64,000 bases of DNA, taken from NCBI GenBank assembly GCA_002346225.1, contig DDYY01000079.1, positions 449 to 64,448 of the forward strand, given 5' to 3'. This document shows positions 16,612 to 25,567 of this stretch, piece by piece. Below the pieces are notes generated by a model. It was not told the origin of the DNA. It ran no database searches and saw only the letters and a program-made list of their open reading frames with translations. The stretch comes from Bacteroidetes bacterium UBA3022 (GTDB lineage: Bacteria > Bacteroidota > Bacteroidia > Chitinophagales > BACL12). Both the position numbers and the translations under genes were made by a program. Within the stretch, counting starts at the first letter, position 1. The number at the start of each line of letters is the position of its first letter.

Positions 16612-17976
16612 TTAGAGAATTTGGATACATTCTGTTGTGCTGTGCATTTCGTCAGACAAGCGCAACATGTACATTCCTGCCGGAAGTTGATCGACATTTA
16701 CGTTGGCGTATCCTCCGTTTAAATTTAGGTTGGGCTGCAGCATAACACGCTGACCGTTGAGGTCATACATTTCTAGCATGGTATTTTGTTGCCAGCCATC
16801 ACCGGCAAAAATCTGAAAAGCATTACTGGCAGGATTTGGAGCAACAATCAGTCTGTCCGCATCTATATCTTCAATAGCTGTTACACTGCCATCGCTGGTG
16901 CAAGCTTTTAAGGTTACTGTATAGAAATTGGCAGGCGTATAAACATTCTTTACCAGCAACTCCACTTCTCCCTCTCCCGGATATTCATCTGTATAGAAAT
17001 AATAGCTGAAGTAGGAAGCTGTACCCTCGTATAAATACATATTTGCCACTTCCACATCAGGCGGATAACAAACATCGGTGCAAATACTGGAAGCCCAACC
17101 GGATGGCAGGTCTTCTGATAACCTCAAGATTTCCAGATAGGAATCTGCGGTTGCTGTATTTGCCAGATCCACAGAGGTAATGATAGTCATACCGGGATCA
17201 TCCTGAATGCAATCTTCTTCATAATCGACTAAATAAAATACACCATTGGGAATAGAGTCTTCCTCCACAGGAGGTTCCTCTCCGAAATAGCTGAATATGG
17301 TATTACTCATTTTATCAGGATACCTGTCAAACCATTCCTGGGCATCATAAACAGTACCATCAGGATTAATGAAAAATGCACAGTTGGGATTGGTACCAAA
17401 ATTTAGCCACCAATCATTGCAGGGTGTGTCCAGTAGTACTGGAACATTGACAGGATGGGTGGTTTGCATGGTAGCAACAATATCTTTTCTTTCACCGTAA
17501 GTGAGAGGCTGGGATATCAAAATTTCTTCTGCATAATTGGCCGCTCCGATATTTACTGCATTAAAATAAGGACTTGGGTCAGTAGGGTGCGCCTCTACCG
17601 TATTTACTACATATATATTGATAAAGTCACCAAATACACTTTGTAACATATTGATTTTATCAATCTGCCATCTGTATACAAAACAGCTGTAACTGGAACT
17701 GATAAGCATCATGGGCTTGCCGTCCTCCAGAATTTCAGATGCAGTATAGGCTGTACCTTCCACATCATAAAGGGTAAAGTCATTGATGAGAGCCCCTTCA
17801 AAAGGCCCTTCCAGTTCATCCGAAATTTCCGGAAAGAATGGTATCTCACAAACGGCTTCACTATCTGCCGGAAGGTATCCATCGGTAACCGAAGGAGCTA
17901 GTGCTACTTGAGCCTGAGATGATGAATGAATAATAAGTGGTAATAAAAAAAGACTAATTTTCAGGTGCTTTGTCAT
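16612..17976 (-). CDS. T9SS-exported protein with a deiodinase-like thioredoxin fold
   Basis: A 454-residue secreted protein with a signal peptide at residues 1-22 (HSSSQAQ). Residues about 60-235 form a thioredoxin-like domain: FTLYDVEGTAYTASEI, KPMMLISSSYSCFVYRWQ with Cys98 at the active-site turn, then INIYVVNTVEAHPTDPSPYF and LLDTPCNDWWLNFGTNPNCAFFINPDGTVYD. The Cys-then-EAHPTD layout and the VLLDTPCND strand closely follow iodothyronine-deiodinase-fold proteins, where selenocysteine or cysteine sits at the same place. Residues about 380-454 form a type A T9SS sorting domain (IVAPNPASNAFQI, MYDLNGQRV, LPAGMYMLRL). It should be carried across the outer membrane and anchored or released. 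Its substrate is unknown; no thyroid-hormone chemistry is implied. Confidence 0.78.
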   Translation of the reverse strand: MTKHLKISLFLLPLIIHSSSQAQVALAPSVTDGYLPADSEAVCEIPFFPEISDELEGPFEGALINDFTLYDVEGTAYTASEILEDGKPMMLISSSYSCFVYRWQIDKINMLQSVFGDFINIYVVNTVEAHPTDPSPYFNAVNIGAANYAEEILISQPLTYGERKDIVATMQTTHPVNVPVLLDTPCNDWWLNFGTNPNCAFFINPDGTVYDAQEWFDRYPDKMSNTIFSYFGEEPPVEEDSIPNGVFYLVDYEEDCIQDDPGMTIITSVDLANTATADSYLEILRLSEDLPSGWASSICTDVCYPPDVEVANMYLYEGTASYFSYYFYTDEYPGEGEVELLVKNVYTPANFYTVTLKACTSDGSVTAIEDIDADRLIVAPNPASNAFQIFAGDGWQQNTMLEMYDLNGQRVMLQPNLNLNGGYANVNVDQLPAGMYMLRLSDEMHSTTECIQIL

Positions 17977-18134
17977 AATCCGATATTAATGGGAAGATGC
18001 ATTTAGAACACCTACAGGTAGATATTTGTTTACATCTTAGCAAATAATCATCAGGTATGTGACAATTTACTTGCAATTAAAATGGATAAGACCTAAAAAC
18101 TTACTAAATAGTAAGGATTTTGTGACAAAACAAA

Positions 18135-19763
18135 TTAATCCACATTATCATGTAAGAAGCTATTATTGCGCTTTATTCCGGCATCCTTATCCTCACCAGG
18201 AGTCAGCGAATACTTGCTAAAACTGTCATCAGAGGACTCAGGAGTGTCATTTAGATGGATATTCCGTCGCATGTACGCAGGTGTTTTCTCCAGCTCATCC
18301 AGGTTATTTAACTTGAGACTTAGTGACTTCAATCTTTTTATCCGTTCATCATCCTGTTGGTGGATTCTTCTCAGCTTATCCTTGTTATCGGCAAGATTAG
18401 GCCGGGCTTCCATACGGCGAATGGGGGCTTCCATATGATTGTCCTCGTCATGCTCCTCTTCCACATCTTTTTGCATATAGACTTTCATGCCCATATCATC
18501 ATCAGCAGCCTCTGTCTCGTCATTCATCCCGACAGCATCGTCCTCTTCCTTTTCGTCCTCATACATGGAACCGTCAAACTCGAATGAAAATTGTCTGGGC
18601 TTTCCATTATCTGTAGTTAGTTCAAACTTTACCGTAGTGTCTTCATTTTTCGGCGTGTCATTTTCTTGTTTCAGAAAGGGAGTTTCGGGCGTCTGATTCG
18701 TTGGGAAATGTTCTTCGGCAGACTGTTCCGGAGTGTCTGCTTTTTCCTCAGAACCCAGCGTCATGCGGATAACCGTTTCTTTTGACTGCCTGTCCTTGCG
18801 TTCTTTCTCTGTCTCAAATCCGGTAGCAATCAATGTAACGAGAATATCATCTTCCAGTGCGCTATCAGAACAATTGCCCCAGATAATATCACAATCGTTT
18901 CCGGCAGCCTCCTGCACAAACTCGGTTATTTCTGAAATCTCATCCATAAGCACCGGCTTGGCACCTGAAGAAATATTCAATAGAATATTGGTAGCTCCAC
19001 TGATATCGCTATCGTTCAACAATGGAGATGCCAGCGCATTCTTGACCGCTTCCAGCGCGCGATTTTCCCCATTGGCTCTTGCGGAGCCCATAATGGCCAA
19101 ACCACTATTGCGCAATACGGTCTTTACATCTTCAAAGTCTACGTTCACATATCCGGGAACGGTAATAATTTCGGCAATTCCCTTTGCAGCAGTAGCAAGA
19201 ATATCGTCTGCTTTAGCAAATGCTGCGTTGAATTCCAGATTACCGTATATCTCCCGCAATTTATCGTTCGAAATGATCAGGATAGCATCGACATTATCGC
19301 GCATCTCCTTCAGCCCTTGCTCAGCCTGTTGCCTGCGTCGCTTACCTTCAAATCCAAAGGGCATGGTTATAATACCGATTGTTAAGATACCCTGCTCTCT
19401 GGCAGTCCTTGCAATAACAGGCGCACCACCTGTACCGGTTCCACCACCCATTCCCGCGGTAACAAATACCATCTCGGTATTTTTCTCCAGCAAGTCTTTC
19501 ACTTCTTTCAAAGATTCCATAGTGGCATCTTTTCCTGTAGAAGGATGAGAGCCTGCTCCCCTTCCCTTGGTAAGGCCGGGACCAAGTTGAATTTTGTTAG
19601 GCACCGGACTGGTATCCAAAGCCTGCGCATCCGTATTACAGATAACAAAGTTTACGTCTTTGATACCTTGCTGAAACATGTGATTCACAGCATTGCAACC
19701 ACCGCCACCGACACCGATAACTTTAATGATTGAAGACTGTTCTTTGGGCAGATCAAATTCCAT
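18135..19763 (-). CDS. ftsZ: Cell division protein FtsZ
   Basis: The tubulin-like GTPase that polymerises into the division ring. The N-terminal GTPase domain (about 10-325) contains GVGGGGCNAVNHM, the tubulin signature GGGTGTGGAPVIA near 106 and the T7 synergy-loop segment NVDFEDVKTVL. The 542-residue length reflects a long acidic, disordered linker (about 330-470). Two conserved C-terminal blocks follow: KTPAYMRRNIHL and the final NNSFLHDNVD, the Bacteroidota form of the tail that binds FtsA and other partners. It is the last gene of the dcw cluster, 19 bases after ftsA. Confidence 0.98.
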   Translation of the reverse strand: MEFDLPKEQSSIIKVIGVGGGGCNAVNHMFQQGIKDVNFVICNTDAQALDTSPVPNKIQLGPGLTKGRGAGSHPSTGKDATMESLKEVKDLLEKNTEMVFVTAGMGGGTGTGGAPVIARTAREQGILTIGIITMPFGFEGKRRRQQAEQGLKEMRDNVDAILIISNDKLREIYGNLEFNAAFAKADDILATAAKGIAEIITVPGYVNVDFEDVKTVLRNSGLAIMGSARANGENRALEAVKNALASPLLNDSDISGATNILLNISSGAKPVLMDEISEITEFVQEAAGNDCDIIWGNCSDSALEDDILVTLIATGFETEKERKDRQSKETVIRMTLGSEEKADTPEQSAEEHFPTNQTPETPFLKQENDTPKNEDTTVKFELTTDNGKPRQFSFEFDGSMYEDEKEEDDAVGMNDETEAADDDMGMKVYMQKDVEEEHDEDNHMEAPIRRMEARPNLADNKDKLRRIHQQDDERIKRLKSLSLKLNNLDELEKTPAYMRRNIHLNDTPESSDDSFSKYSLTPGEDKDAGIKRNNSFLHDNVD

Positions 19764-19782
19764 GGTACTTGGTGTTGTTTTC

Positions 19783-21141
19783 TTAGTTGTTAAAATCGTT
19801 CACGTCTTCCTCTTCAAACCACTTCTTGGTAGTAGTTATAAAAGAATTTAGCCACTTCCCGCGCTTGTTGCCCTGGTGCTCCTCTACTGCGGGCATATCC
19901 ACTTCCTGTTCGGCAGCTTCTGCGTTGACTGAGGCGACTGTCGATTCCTTAGCTTGCTCATGTATCACCTTCTCCTGATAACGCTGGTCATCATAGCCTT
20001 TCAATATCAGACCGATACTGGTAGCATACATGGGATGGCTGATTTCCTGAAATTTCGATTTGGTAAGATGTTCCGTTGGATACCCAATTTTTGTATCCAT
20101 TCCAGTTACATATTCCACCAGCTGTTTAAGGTGTTTCAATTTGGAACCCCCACCGGTTACTACTATACCTCCTATTAGTTTCTTAGCATATCCGCTGGCT
20201 TTGATTTCGTAGTATACGTGTTCCAGTATCTCCTCCATTCTCGCCTGGATAATTCTGGCCAGATTCTCCACTTTTATTTCTTTGGGCTCACGACCGCGAA
20301 TCCCGGGAATGGAAACAATCTCATTGTCCCGGGTTTCAGTAGCCAGTGCCGAACCAAACTTAACCTTCAATGCTTCGGCCTGATTGCTCATAATCAGACA
20401 ACCCTCTTTGATATCCTCGGTAATGATGTTACCTCCCAGTGGGATTACGCTGGTATGGCGGATGATTCCATCCTGGAAAATAGCAATGTCGGTAGTCCCA
20501 CCTCCTATGTCCACCAAAGCGACGCCTGCTTCTCTTTCTTCGTCTGTCAGCACAGATGCCGCAGATGCCAGCGGCTCGAGCACCAAATCCAGTGCCCTAA
20601 GTCCTGCCTTCTCCACGCATTTGAAAATATTCTTGGCAGCAGCAATCTGACCGGTAATGATATGGAAGTTCGCTTCGAGGCGCACTCCGCACATACCCAC
20701 CGGATCTTTAATATTGGGTTCGTGGTCTACAATAAATTCCTGAGGCAGCACATGAATAATGCGATCGCCGGGAGGAAGTACCAACTTGTGCATGTTATCG
20801 ATCAGCCTGTGAACATCTTCCCTGCTGATTTCTGTTTCCACATCTTCGCGCGTTAGGATATCGCGGTGCTGCAGGCTGCGGATGTGTTGCCCTGCAATAC
20901 CGACATACACATCTCTGATCTCCACACCAGATTTAGCTTCTGCATCTTTTACAGCCTGCTTGATGGCATCAACTGTTTTATCGATGTTGGCTACCACTCC
21001 TCTCATCACACCAAAGGAATCTGCCTTGCCTACCCCGAGCACCTCTATCTTGTTGTGCTCATTCAACCTACCGACAATGACGCATATCTTGGTTGTTCCA
21101 ATGTCCAGCCCGGTTACAATCCTGTTGTTTTCGTTATTCAT
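19783..21141 (-). CDS. ftsA: Cell division protein FtsA
   Basis: An actin-like ATPase that tethers FtsZ to the membrane. The segments VTGLDIGTTKICVIVG near the N-terminus, GVALVDIGGGTTDIAIF near 200 and GGIVVTGGGSKL near 335 are the phosphate and adenosine motifs, and the SHS2-like insert includes GIAGQHIRS. The basic, aromatic C-terminal segment WLNSFITTTKKWFEEE is the probable amphipathic membrane helix. I choose the ATG at 21141 (MNNENNRIVTG, 452 residues) because it overlaps the ftsQ TGA as ATGA; an in-frame ATG at 21162 would add seven residues. Confidence 0.96.
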   Translation of the reverse strand: MNNENNRIVTGLDIGTTKICVIVGRLNEHNKIEVLGVGKADSFGVMRGVVANIDKTVDAIKQAVKDAEAKSGVEIRDVYVGIAGQHIRSLQHRDILTREDVETEISREDVHRLIDNMHKLVLPPGDRIIHVLPQEFIVDHEPNIKDPVGMCGVRLEANFHIITGQIAAAKNIFKCVEKAGLRALDLVLEPLASAASVLTDEEREAGVALVDIGGGTTDIAIFQDGIIRHTSVIPLGGNIITEDIKEGCLIMSNQAEALKVKFGSALATETRDNEIVSIPGIRGREPKEIKVENLARIIQARMEEILEHVYYEIKASGYAKKLIGGIVVTGGGSKLKHLKQLVEYVTGMDTKIGYPTEHLTKSKFQEISHPMYATSIGLILKGYDDQRYQEKVIHEQAKESTVASVNAEAAEQEVDMPAVEEHQGNKRGKWLNSFITTTKKWFEEEDVNDFNN

Positions 21142-21932
21142 TGCGCTGTTTTTTTCGTACATACTACCTGATCACTATATGATAGATCAATTGTTGCATA
21201 GGTATCCCACCCCACATAACTAAGCCCTTCTTTGTAAAAAACTTCCAGTTTTTCTAATTGCTGTGCTATATCTATGGCATGGAGATCTCCCAGTAAAACC
21301 GTGTGATCACCCACCTTGGGCACCAAAACAACCTGTCCCTCCTGATTGATAAACAACTGTTCCAATTGAGCCTCCCACATATCTTCACCCAGCATATATG
21401 ACACTATTTCGTATGCTTTTTTTAGTTGTTCTGTTTGAATTGCCTGACCACCTTCCGGTCCTTCTTCTATATTGCCGGATATGACGGGTACACGACATGT
21501 AAATTTATTATTAACGGGTATCTTATTAGCGTTATCATCAATGTAATAATGCACATTATACTTGTTGATAATCCTTGCAATAGGCTCGCGTTGTTGTATT
21601 TCAATATGCAAGTTGTTATCCATGTCAATAAAGACTCTGGCTTCTTCCACATAGGGGTTCGTTTGGAATGCCGTTTCAATGGCATGTACCGGCAGATCTG
21701 TTATCCGTTTACGCATCAGGGAATCCTGAACAGATTTGTAAAGAATATTCTTTACGTCTGTTACATCCATGAATGTCGGAGCATCACTATCGCCCAGTTC
21801 TATCAGTACTTCATTGCACACCTTATCCTCCTGCCTGCCTGCATTATTGAGGGTCCAGGCCAGCAATGCCAAAGCCAGTATTATCATGCCTGTACTGGCC
21901 AATGTATGTCGTATGGAAGATTTGAGCTTCAT
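21138..21932 (-). CDS. ftsQ: Cell division protein FtsQ/DivIB
   Basis: A 264-residue bitopic protein with one N-terminal transmembrane helix (about 12-30) and a periplasmic POTRA-beta region: LPVHAIETAFQTNPYVEEARVFIDMDNNLHIEIQQREPIARI is the characteristic POTRA fold, split here only for description. The C-terminal beta domain ends GLSYVGWDTYATIDLSYSDQVV. It belongs to the FtsQ-FtsB-FtsL complex that activates septal peptidoglycan synthesis. Position between murC and ftsA is canonical. Its start overlaps the murC stop by four bases and its stop overlaps ftsA by four. Confidence 0.9.
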   Translation of the reverse strand: MKLKSSIRHTLASTGMIILALALLAWTLNNAGRQEDKVCNEVLIELGDSDAPTFMDVTDVKNILYKSVQDSLMRKRITDLPVHAIETAFQTNPYVEEARVFIDMDNNLHIEIQQREPIARIINKYNVHYYIDDNANKIPVNNKFTCRVPVISGNIEEGPEGGQAIQTEQLKKAYEIVSYMLGEDMWEAQLEQLFINQEGQVVLVPKVGDHTVLLGDLHAIDIAQQLEKLEVFYKEGLSYVGWDTYATIDLSYSDQVVCTKKTAQ

Positions 21933-23269
21933 TTTCTATTTTCCAATATTGACTTTACCTTAAATACCTCCTGATCAATATCACCGGCACCTACCATGCA
22001 TAGTATTTCAGGTGTGGTGTTGCCAACGTAATCCAACAATTCTTCTTTGCTAAGCGTACGGACATTACCCAGCATTTTGCCTGCAATTATTTGACTTTCC
22101 ACTCCCTCTATAGGAGCCTCCCGTGCCGGATATATGGGCAATAACAGCGTTTCATCGGCCTGATCCAGAGCTGCTGCAAAGTCCATAGCCAGGTCTCTCG
22201 TTCTCGTAAAAAGATGCGGTTGAAATACGACTGTTATCTTTTTGCCGGGATAGATTTCCCGAACACTCTTCAGGAACATGCGAATCTCCTCAGGATGATG
22301 TGCATAGTCATCAATCAATACCATCTCCTCGCTTCTCCAGGCAATTTCGAATCTGCGGCGAATACCCGAAAAAGTGGCCATGGCAGCTGCTATCTTGGTT
22401 GCATCAATACCCAGATGTGTACCCACGGCTATAGCTGCCAGTGCGTTCTCAAGATTGTGTATACCCGGATAAGAAAGTTGTATTTCCCCTCCGCGCTTGA
22501 GATGCATACGACTGCCCGTAATATCCACTGTGTAGTGCGTCGCAGTGTAGTCGGCATTTTCATCTGTAAGACTGTACGACCAACGTTCCAGAGACAGGTC
22601 ATCGAAGCAGTCTAATTTACTTTGATGGATCAGTCTGCCATCATTCTGTACCTGCCCGGCAAACTGTACAAAATTCTTTACAAGTTCTTCGCGTGTGCCA
22701 TAAATTTCAAGGTGATCGCTGTCAATTGCTGTTACTACAGCCACGTTGGGATGCAGTGTATGGAAGGAACGATCAAACTCATCAGCCTCCACTACCATTA
22801 CCTTATTGTCGCCTGCTACAAAATTGGATGCGAAATTGATGCTGATACCTCCCAGAAATGCAGTGCAATCATATCCACTATGCTTGAGCATCCAGGCAAT
22901 CATTGCGCTGGTGGTGGTTTTACCGTGAGAGCCTGCAACTGCAATTGTAAAGTAGTCCTTGGATAAATCTCCTAATACCTGACTTCGCTTTTTAAGCTGA
23001 TACCCATTTTCCTTATAGTATAATAATCCCTTGTGGGTCGACGGAATGGCTGGCGTATAAATGACCAGCTCTGCCTGCTTATCTATTTGTTCGATATCAT
23101 CATCAAAGTGGATAATCATACCCTCCAGTATCAATTGACTGGTAAGAGGTGTCGGTGTCTTGTCGTACCCACTTACACGGGCACCTTGATATTGAAAATA
23201 CCTGGCCAGGGCACTCATTCCGATGCCCCCGATTCCAATGAGATATACGTTGGAAGGCCGGTTATTCAT
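21929..23269 (-). CDS. murC: UDP-N-acetylmuramate--L-alanine ligase
   Basis: Adds the first L-alanine to UDP-MurNAc. A 446-residue Mur ligase with the N-terminal Rossmann segment VYLIGIGGIGMSALARYFQ, the P-loop VAGSHGKTTTSAMIA near residue 110, the central metal and carbamate-region segment VVEADEFDRSF, and the C-terminal IDDYAHHPEEIRMFL near 315, which is specific for MurC. It overlaps murG upstream by eight bases and ftsQ downstream by four. Confidence 0.97.
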   Translation of the reverse strand: MNNRPSNVYLIGIGGIGMSALARYFQYQGARVSGYDKTPTPLTSQLILEGMIIHFDDDIEQIDKQAELVIYTPAIPSTHKGLLYYKENGYQLKKRSQVLGDLSKDYFTIAVAGSHGKTTTSAMIAWMLKHSGYDCTAFLGGISINFASNFVAGDNKVMVVEADEFDRSFHTLHPNVAVVTAIDSDHLEIYGTREELVKNFVQFAGQVQNDGRLIHQSKLDCFDDLSLERWSYSLTDENADYTATHYTVDITGSRMHLKRGGEIQLSYPGIHNLENALAAIAVGTHLGIDATKIAAAMATFSGIRRRFEIAWRSEEMVLIDDYAHHPEEIRMFLKSVREIYPGKKITVVFQPHLFTRTRDLAMDFAAALDQADETLLLPIYPAREAPIEGVESQIIAGKMLGNVRTLSKEELLDYVGNTTPEILCMVGAGDIDQEVFKVKSILENRK

Positions 23270-24392
23270 CTTCTTTAATTTTTAATATTTTTTCTATCTC
23301 GTCTACAATCCTTACCGCAGCATCTGTTACCGCAAGTTTCCGGATAGACTTGGAAAGCTGTTCCTGTTTTTCCTGATCGCGCGTCAACTGCAACATAGTA
23401 TTAATGAGCTGAGTAGCGGCGTTGGCGTCGCTGATATGAATAGCTGCTCCAGCATTTTCCAATGACCGGGCATTGCTGGTTTGATGGTCTTCGGCAGCAT
23501 ATGGAAAGGGCACCAGAATAACAGGCTTTCCAACTACACATAATTCAGAAATAGCGATAGCTCCTGCCCTGGAAACAATGACATCTGCAGCTGCATATGC
23601 TTTAGCCATATCGGGAATGAATTCAGTAACCGTTACATTGTCCATGCCACTTGCCTGCTTTCTGCATTGGTCTGCCATGAGTTTGCCGGTCTGCCATATC
23701 ACATGAATTTCTTCCTGCCGTATGCGATTCAAATCTCGCAGCATACATTCGTTGAAGGTGCGGGCACCCAGACTTCCCCCAACAATCAATACCACCTTCT
23801 TATGATTGGGAATTTTAAAGTGTTTCTTTCCCTCCTCCTGCGTCACGGTATTATCGATAATTTCTCTGCGTACTGGATTCCCCGACATAACCGTTTTGCC
23901 ACTCGGAAAGAAATGCTCCATATTAGCATAAGCCACAAATACCTTTTCTGCTTTTCTGGCCAGAATCCTGTTGGTTACACCAGGATAGGAATTCTGCTCC
24001 TGCACGATACCCGGAATTCCATTGCGCATTGCAGCATTCAGTGCGGGACCGCTGGCATAACCGCCGGTTCCGATGGCAATATGTGGCTTAAATTTTCTAA
24101 CAATGCTACCCGCTTTGAAATAACTATGCAGGAGCTTAAATGGGAAAGCGAGATTACTCATATTGAAACTCCGCTGAAAACCACTGATCCACAAGCCCTC
24201 TATCGGATATCCTGCTGCAGGTACTTTCTCCATCTCCATCTTATGCTTTGCACCCACAAACAGGAACTGACTTTCCGGATACCGAAGTCGGATTTCATTG
24301 GCGATAGCAATAGCCGGGAAGATATGTCCTCCGGTGCCGCCACCACTTACTAATATTTTATATGACTTATTCAATTGCAATAGCTTGTTCAT
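23262..24392 (-). CDS. murG: UDP-GlcNAc:lipid I N-acetylglucosaminyltransferase
   Basis: Transfers GlcNAc to lipid I to make lipid II on the inner face of the cytoplasmic membrane. A 376-residue GT28 enzyme: ILVSGGGTGGHIFPAIAIA holds the first glycine-rich loop, GIPGIVQEQNSYPG the middle motif, VVLIVGGSLGARTFNE the second loop, and DVIVSRAGAIAISEL the UDP-GlcNAc-binding signature. The start ATG lies inside the end of ftsW (26-base overlap). Confidence 0.97.
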   Translation of the reverse strand: MNKLLQLNKSYKILVSGGGTGGHIFPAIAIANEIRLRYPESQFLFVGAKHKMEMEKVPAAGYPIEGLWISGFQRSFNMSNLAFPFKLLHSYFKAGSIVRKFKPHIAIGTGGYASGPALNAAMRNGIPGIVQEQNSYPGVTNRILARKAEKVFVAYANMEHFFPSGKTVMSGNPVRREIIDNTVTQEEGKKHFKIPNHKKVVLIVGGSLGARTFNECMLRDLNRIRQEEIHVIWQTGKLMADQCRKQASGMDNVTVTEFIPDMAKAYAAADVIVSRAGAIAISELCVVGKPVILVPFPYAAEDHQTSNARSLENAGAAIHISDANAATQLINTMLQLTRDQEKQEQLSKSIRKLAVTDAAVRIVDEIEKILKIKEDE

Positions 24393-25557
24393 CTTCCGGC
24401 AGTTGTCCCGCCTTTTGTAATTCGTTCATTTCAATTTGTCTGCTCACGCTTAGAATAATCCCGAATGACATACTCGTAAACCACAAGGATGTCCCTCCCA
24501 TACTGATAAGGGGAAGTGTTAATCCGGTTACGGGCAGCAGACTTGTGGCCACCCCCATATTCACGAGCGCCTGAATAGTTAAACTTAAACCCAGACCTAT
24601 GGCTAACAGTGCTCCGAAACTGGTCGGTGCATAGACAACGATTCTAATGCATCGGTACAACAACACGAGGAAAAGCACGATAATCACAATACCACCCAGC
24701 ATACCATATTCTTCAATAATGACTGCATAGATAAAATCGGAATAGGCATGCGGAAGGAAATGACGCTGGGTACTATTACCGGGTCCCTGTCCGATTACCC
24801 CTCCCTTGGCCACGGCAATTTTTGCATAGCGCACCTGATCGGGTTCTTCCCTGTTCTCATCTACGAAAGACTCCACCCGGTTCTTCCATGTGTCCAGTCG
24901 TCCAATATCAGGTAAAACGTAAGACAAGCCGATAATGGCCGCGATGAGTATCACTCCCGAGAGAAAGGTGAGCGCGATGTATTTGAAATTTACCCGGCCC
25001 ACAAACATCAACAACATACAGGTAAAGAAAAGTATGGCTGCGGTGGAAAGGTTGGCAGGAAAAATTAAAGCGCACACAATAATCACAGGCAATATCACAG
25101 GGACGAAAGCTTCCTTGAAACTATCTATCTGATGTTGCTTCTTAGATAGTAGTCGTGCAGTATACATAATCAACGCAAAACGTGCCAAATCACTCGTCTG
25201 AAAGGTGAGATTAATGACAGGCAGGACAATCCAACGAGAAGCGTCATTTAAATTCACACCAAAAAAAAGTGTATATATCAGCAAGGGTACTGAAATCCAA
25301 AGTAAAATTTGTGAGATACGCGAATAGTATCGGTAAGGGATCAGGTGAGCCAGGTACATCATTCCCACACCCATCATCAGGATGGCAGTATGTTTCATGA
25401 CATAGTATTCGGTATTACCACTCTGTTCCTTAAACGAAAGCGAACCGGTAGAGCTGTACACAGCCAGAATACTGAAGAGCGAAAGCCCCAGCACCACCAG
25501 CCAGATGTAGCGGTCACCTCCTAATTTCTTGGTAATATATTGGATGGCGTTTCCCAT
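24367..25557 (-). CDS. ftsW: Peptidoglycan glycosyltransferase FtsW (SEDS family)
   Basis: A 396-residue polytopic SEDS protein with about ten membrane helices. Diagnostic segments are ARFALIMYTARLL, FPANLSTAAILFFTCMLLMFVGR (the Asn-Leu-Ser-Thr form of the catalytic-site loop), VAKGGVIGQGPGNSTQRHFLPHAYSDFIYAVIIEEYG read in parts, and the terminal PVTGLTLPLISMGGTSL. It polymerises lipid II with its partner penicillin-binding protein at the septum. Its place between murD and murG supports FtsW over RodA. Confidence 0.95.
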   Translation of the reverse strand: MGNAIQYITKKLGGDRYIWLVVLGLSLFSILAVYSSTGSLSFKEQSGNTEYYVMKHTAILMMGVGMMYLAHLIPYRYYSRISQILLWISVPLLIYTLFFGVNLNDASRWIVLPVINLTFQTSDLARFALIMYTARLLSKKQHQIDSFKEAFVPVILPVIIVCALIFPANLSTAAILFFTCMLLMFVGRVNFKYIALTFLSGVILIAAIIGLSYVLPDIGRLDTWKNRVESFVDENREEPDQVRYAKIAVAKGGVIGQGPGNSTQRHFLPHAYSDFIYAVIIEEYGMLGGIVIIVLFLVLLYRCIRIVVYAPTSFGALLAIGLGLSLTIQALVNMGVATSLLPVTGLTLPLISMGGTSLWFTSMSFGIILSVSRQIEMNELQKAGQLPEDEQAIAIE

Positions 25558-25567
25558 TGTTAAATGC

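Noticed and set aside
18733..19548. Long open frame (271 codons) on the plus strand opposite ftsZ
   Set aside because: Antisense shadow of a strongly conserved gene; the translation is Ser/Val-rich with no domain, and no start signal or promoter supports it. The same holds for frames opposite murG (23667-24353), pgk (33937-34698), ftsA (20218-20856) and DUF4290 (40972-41634).
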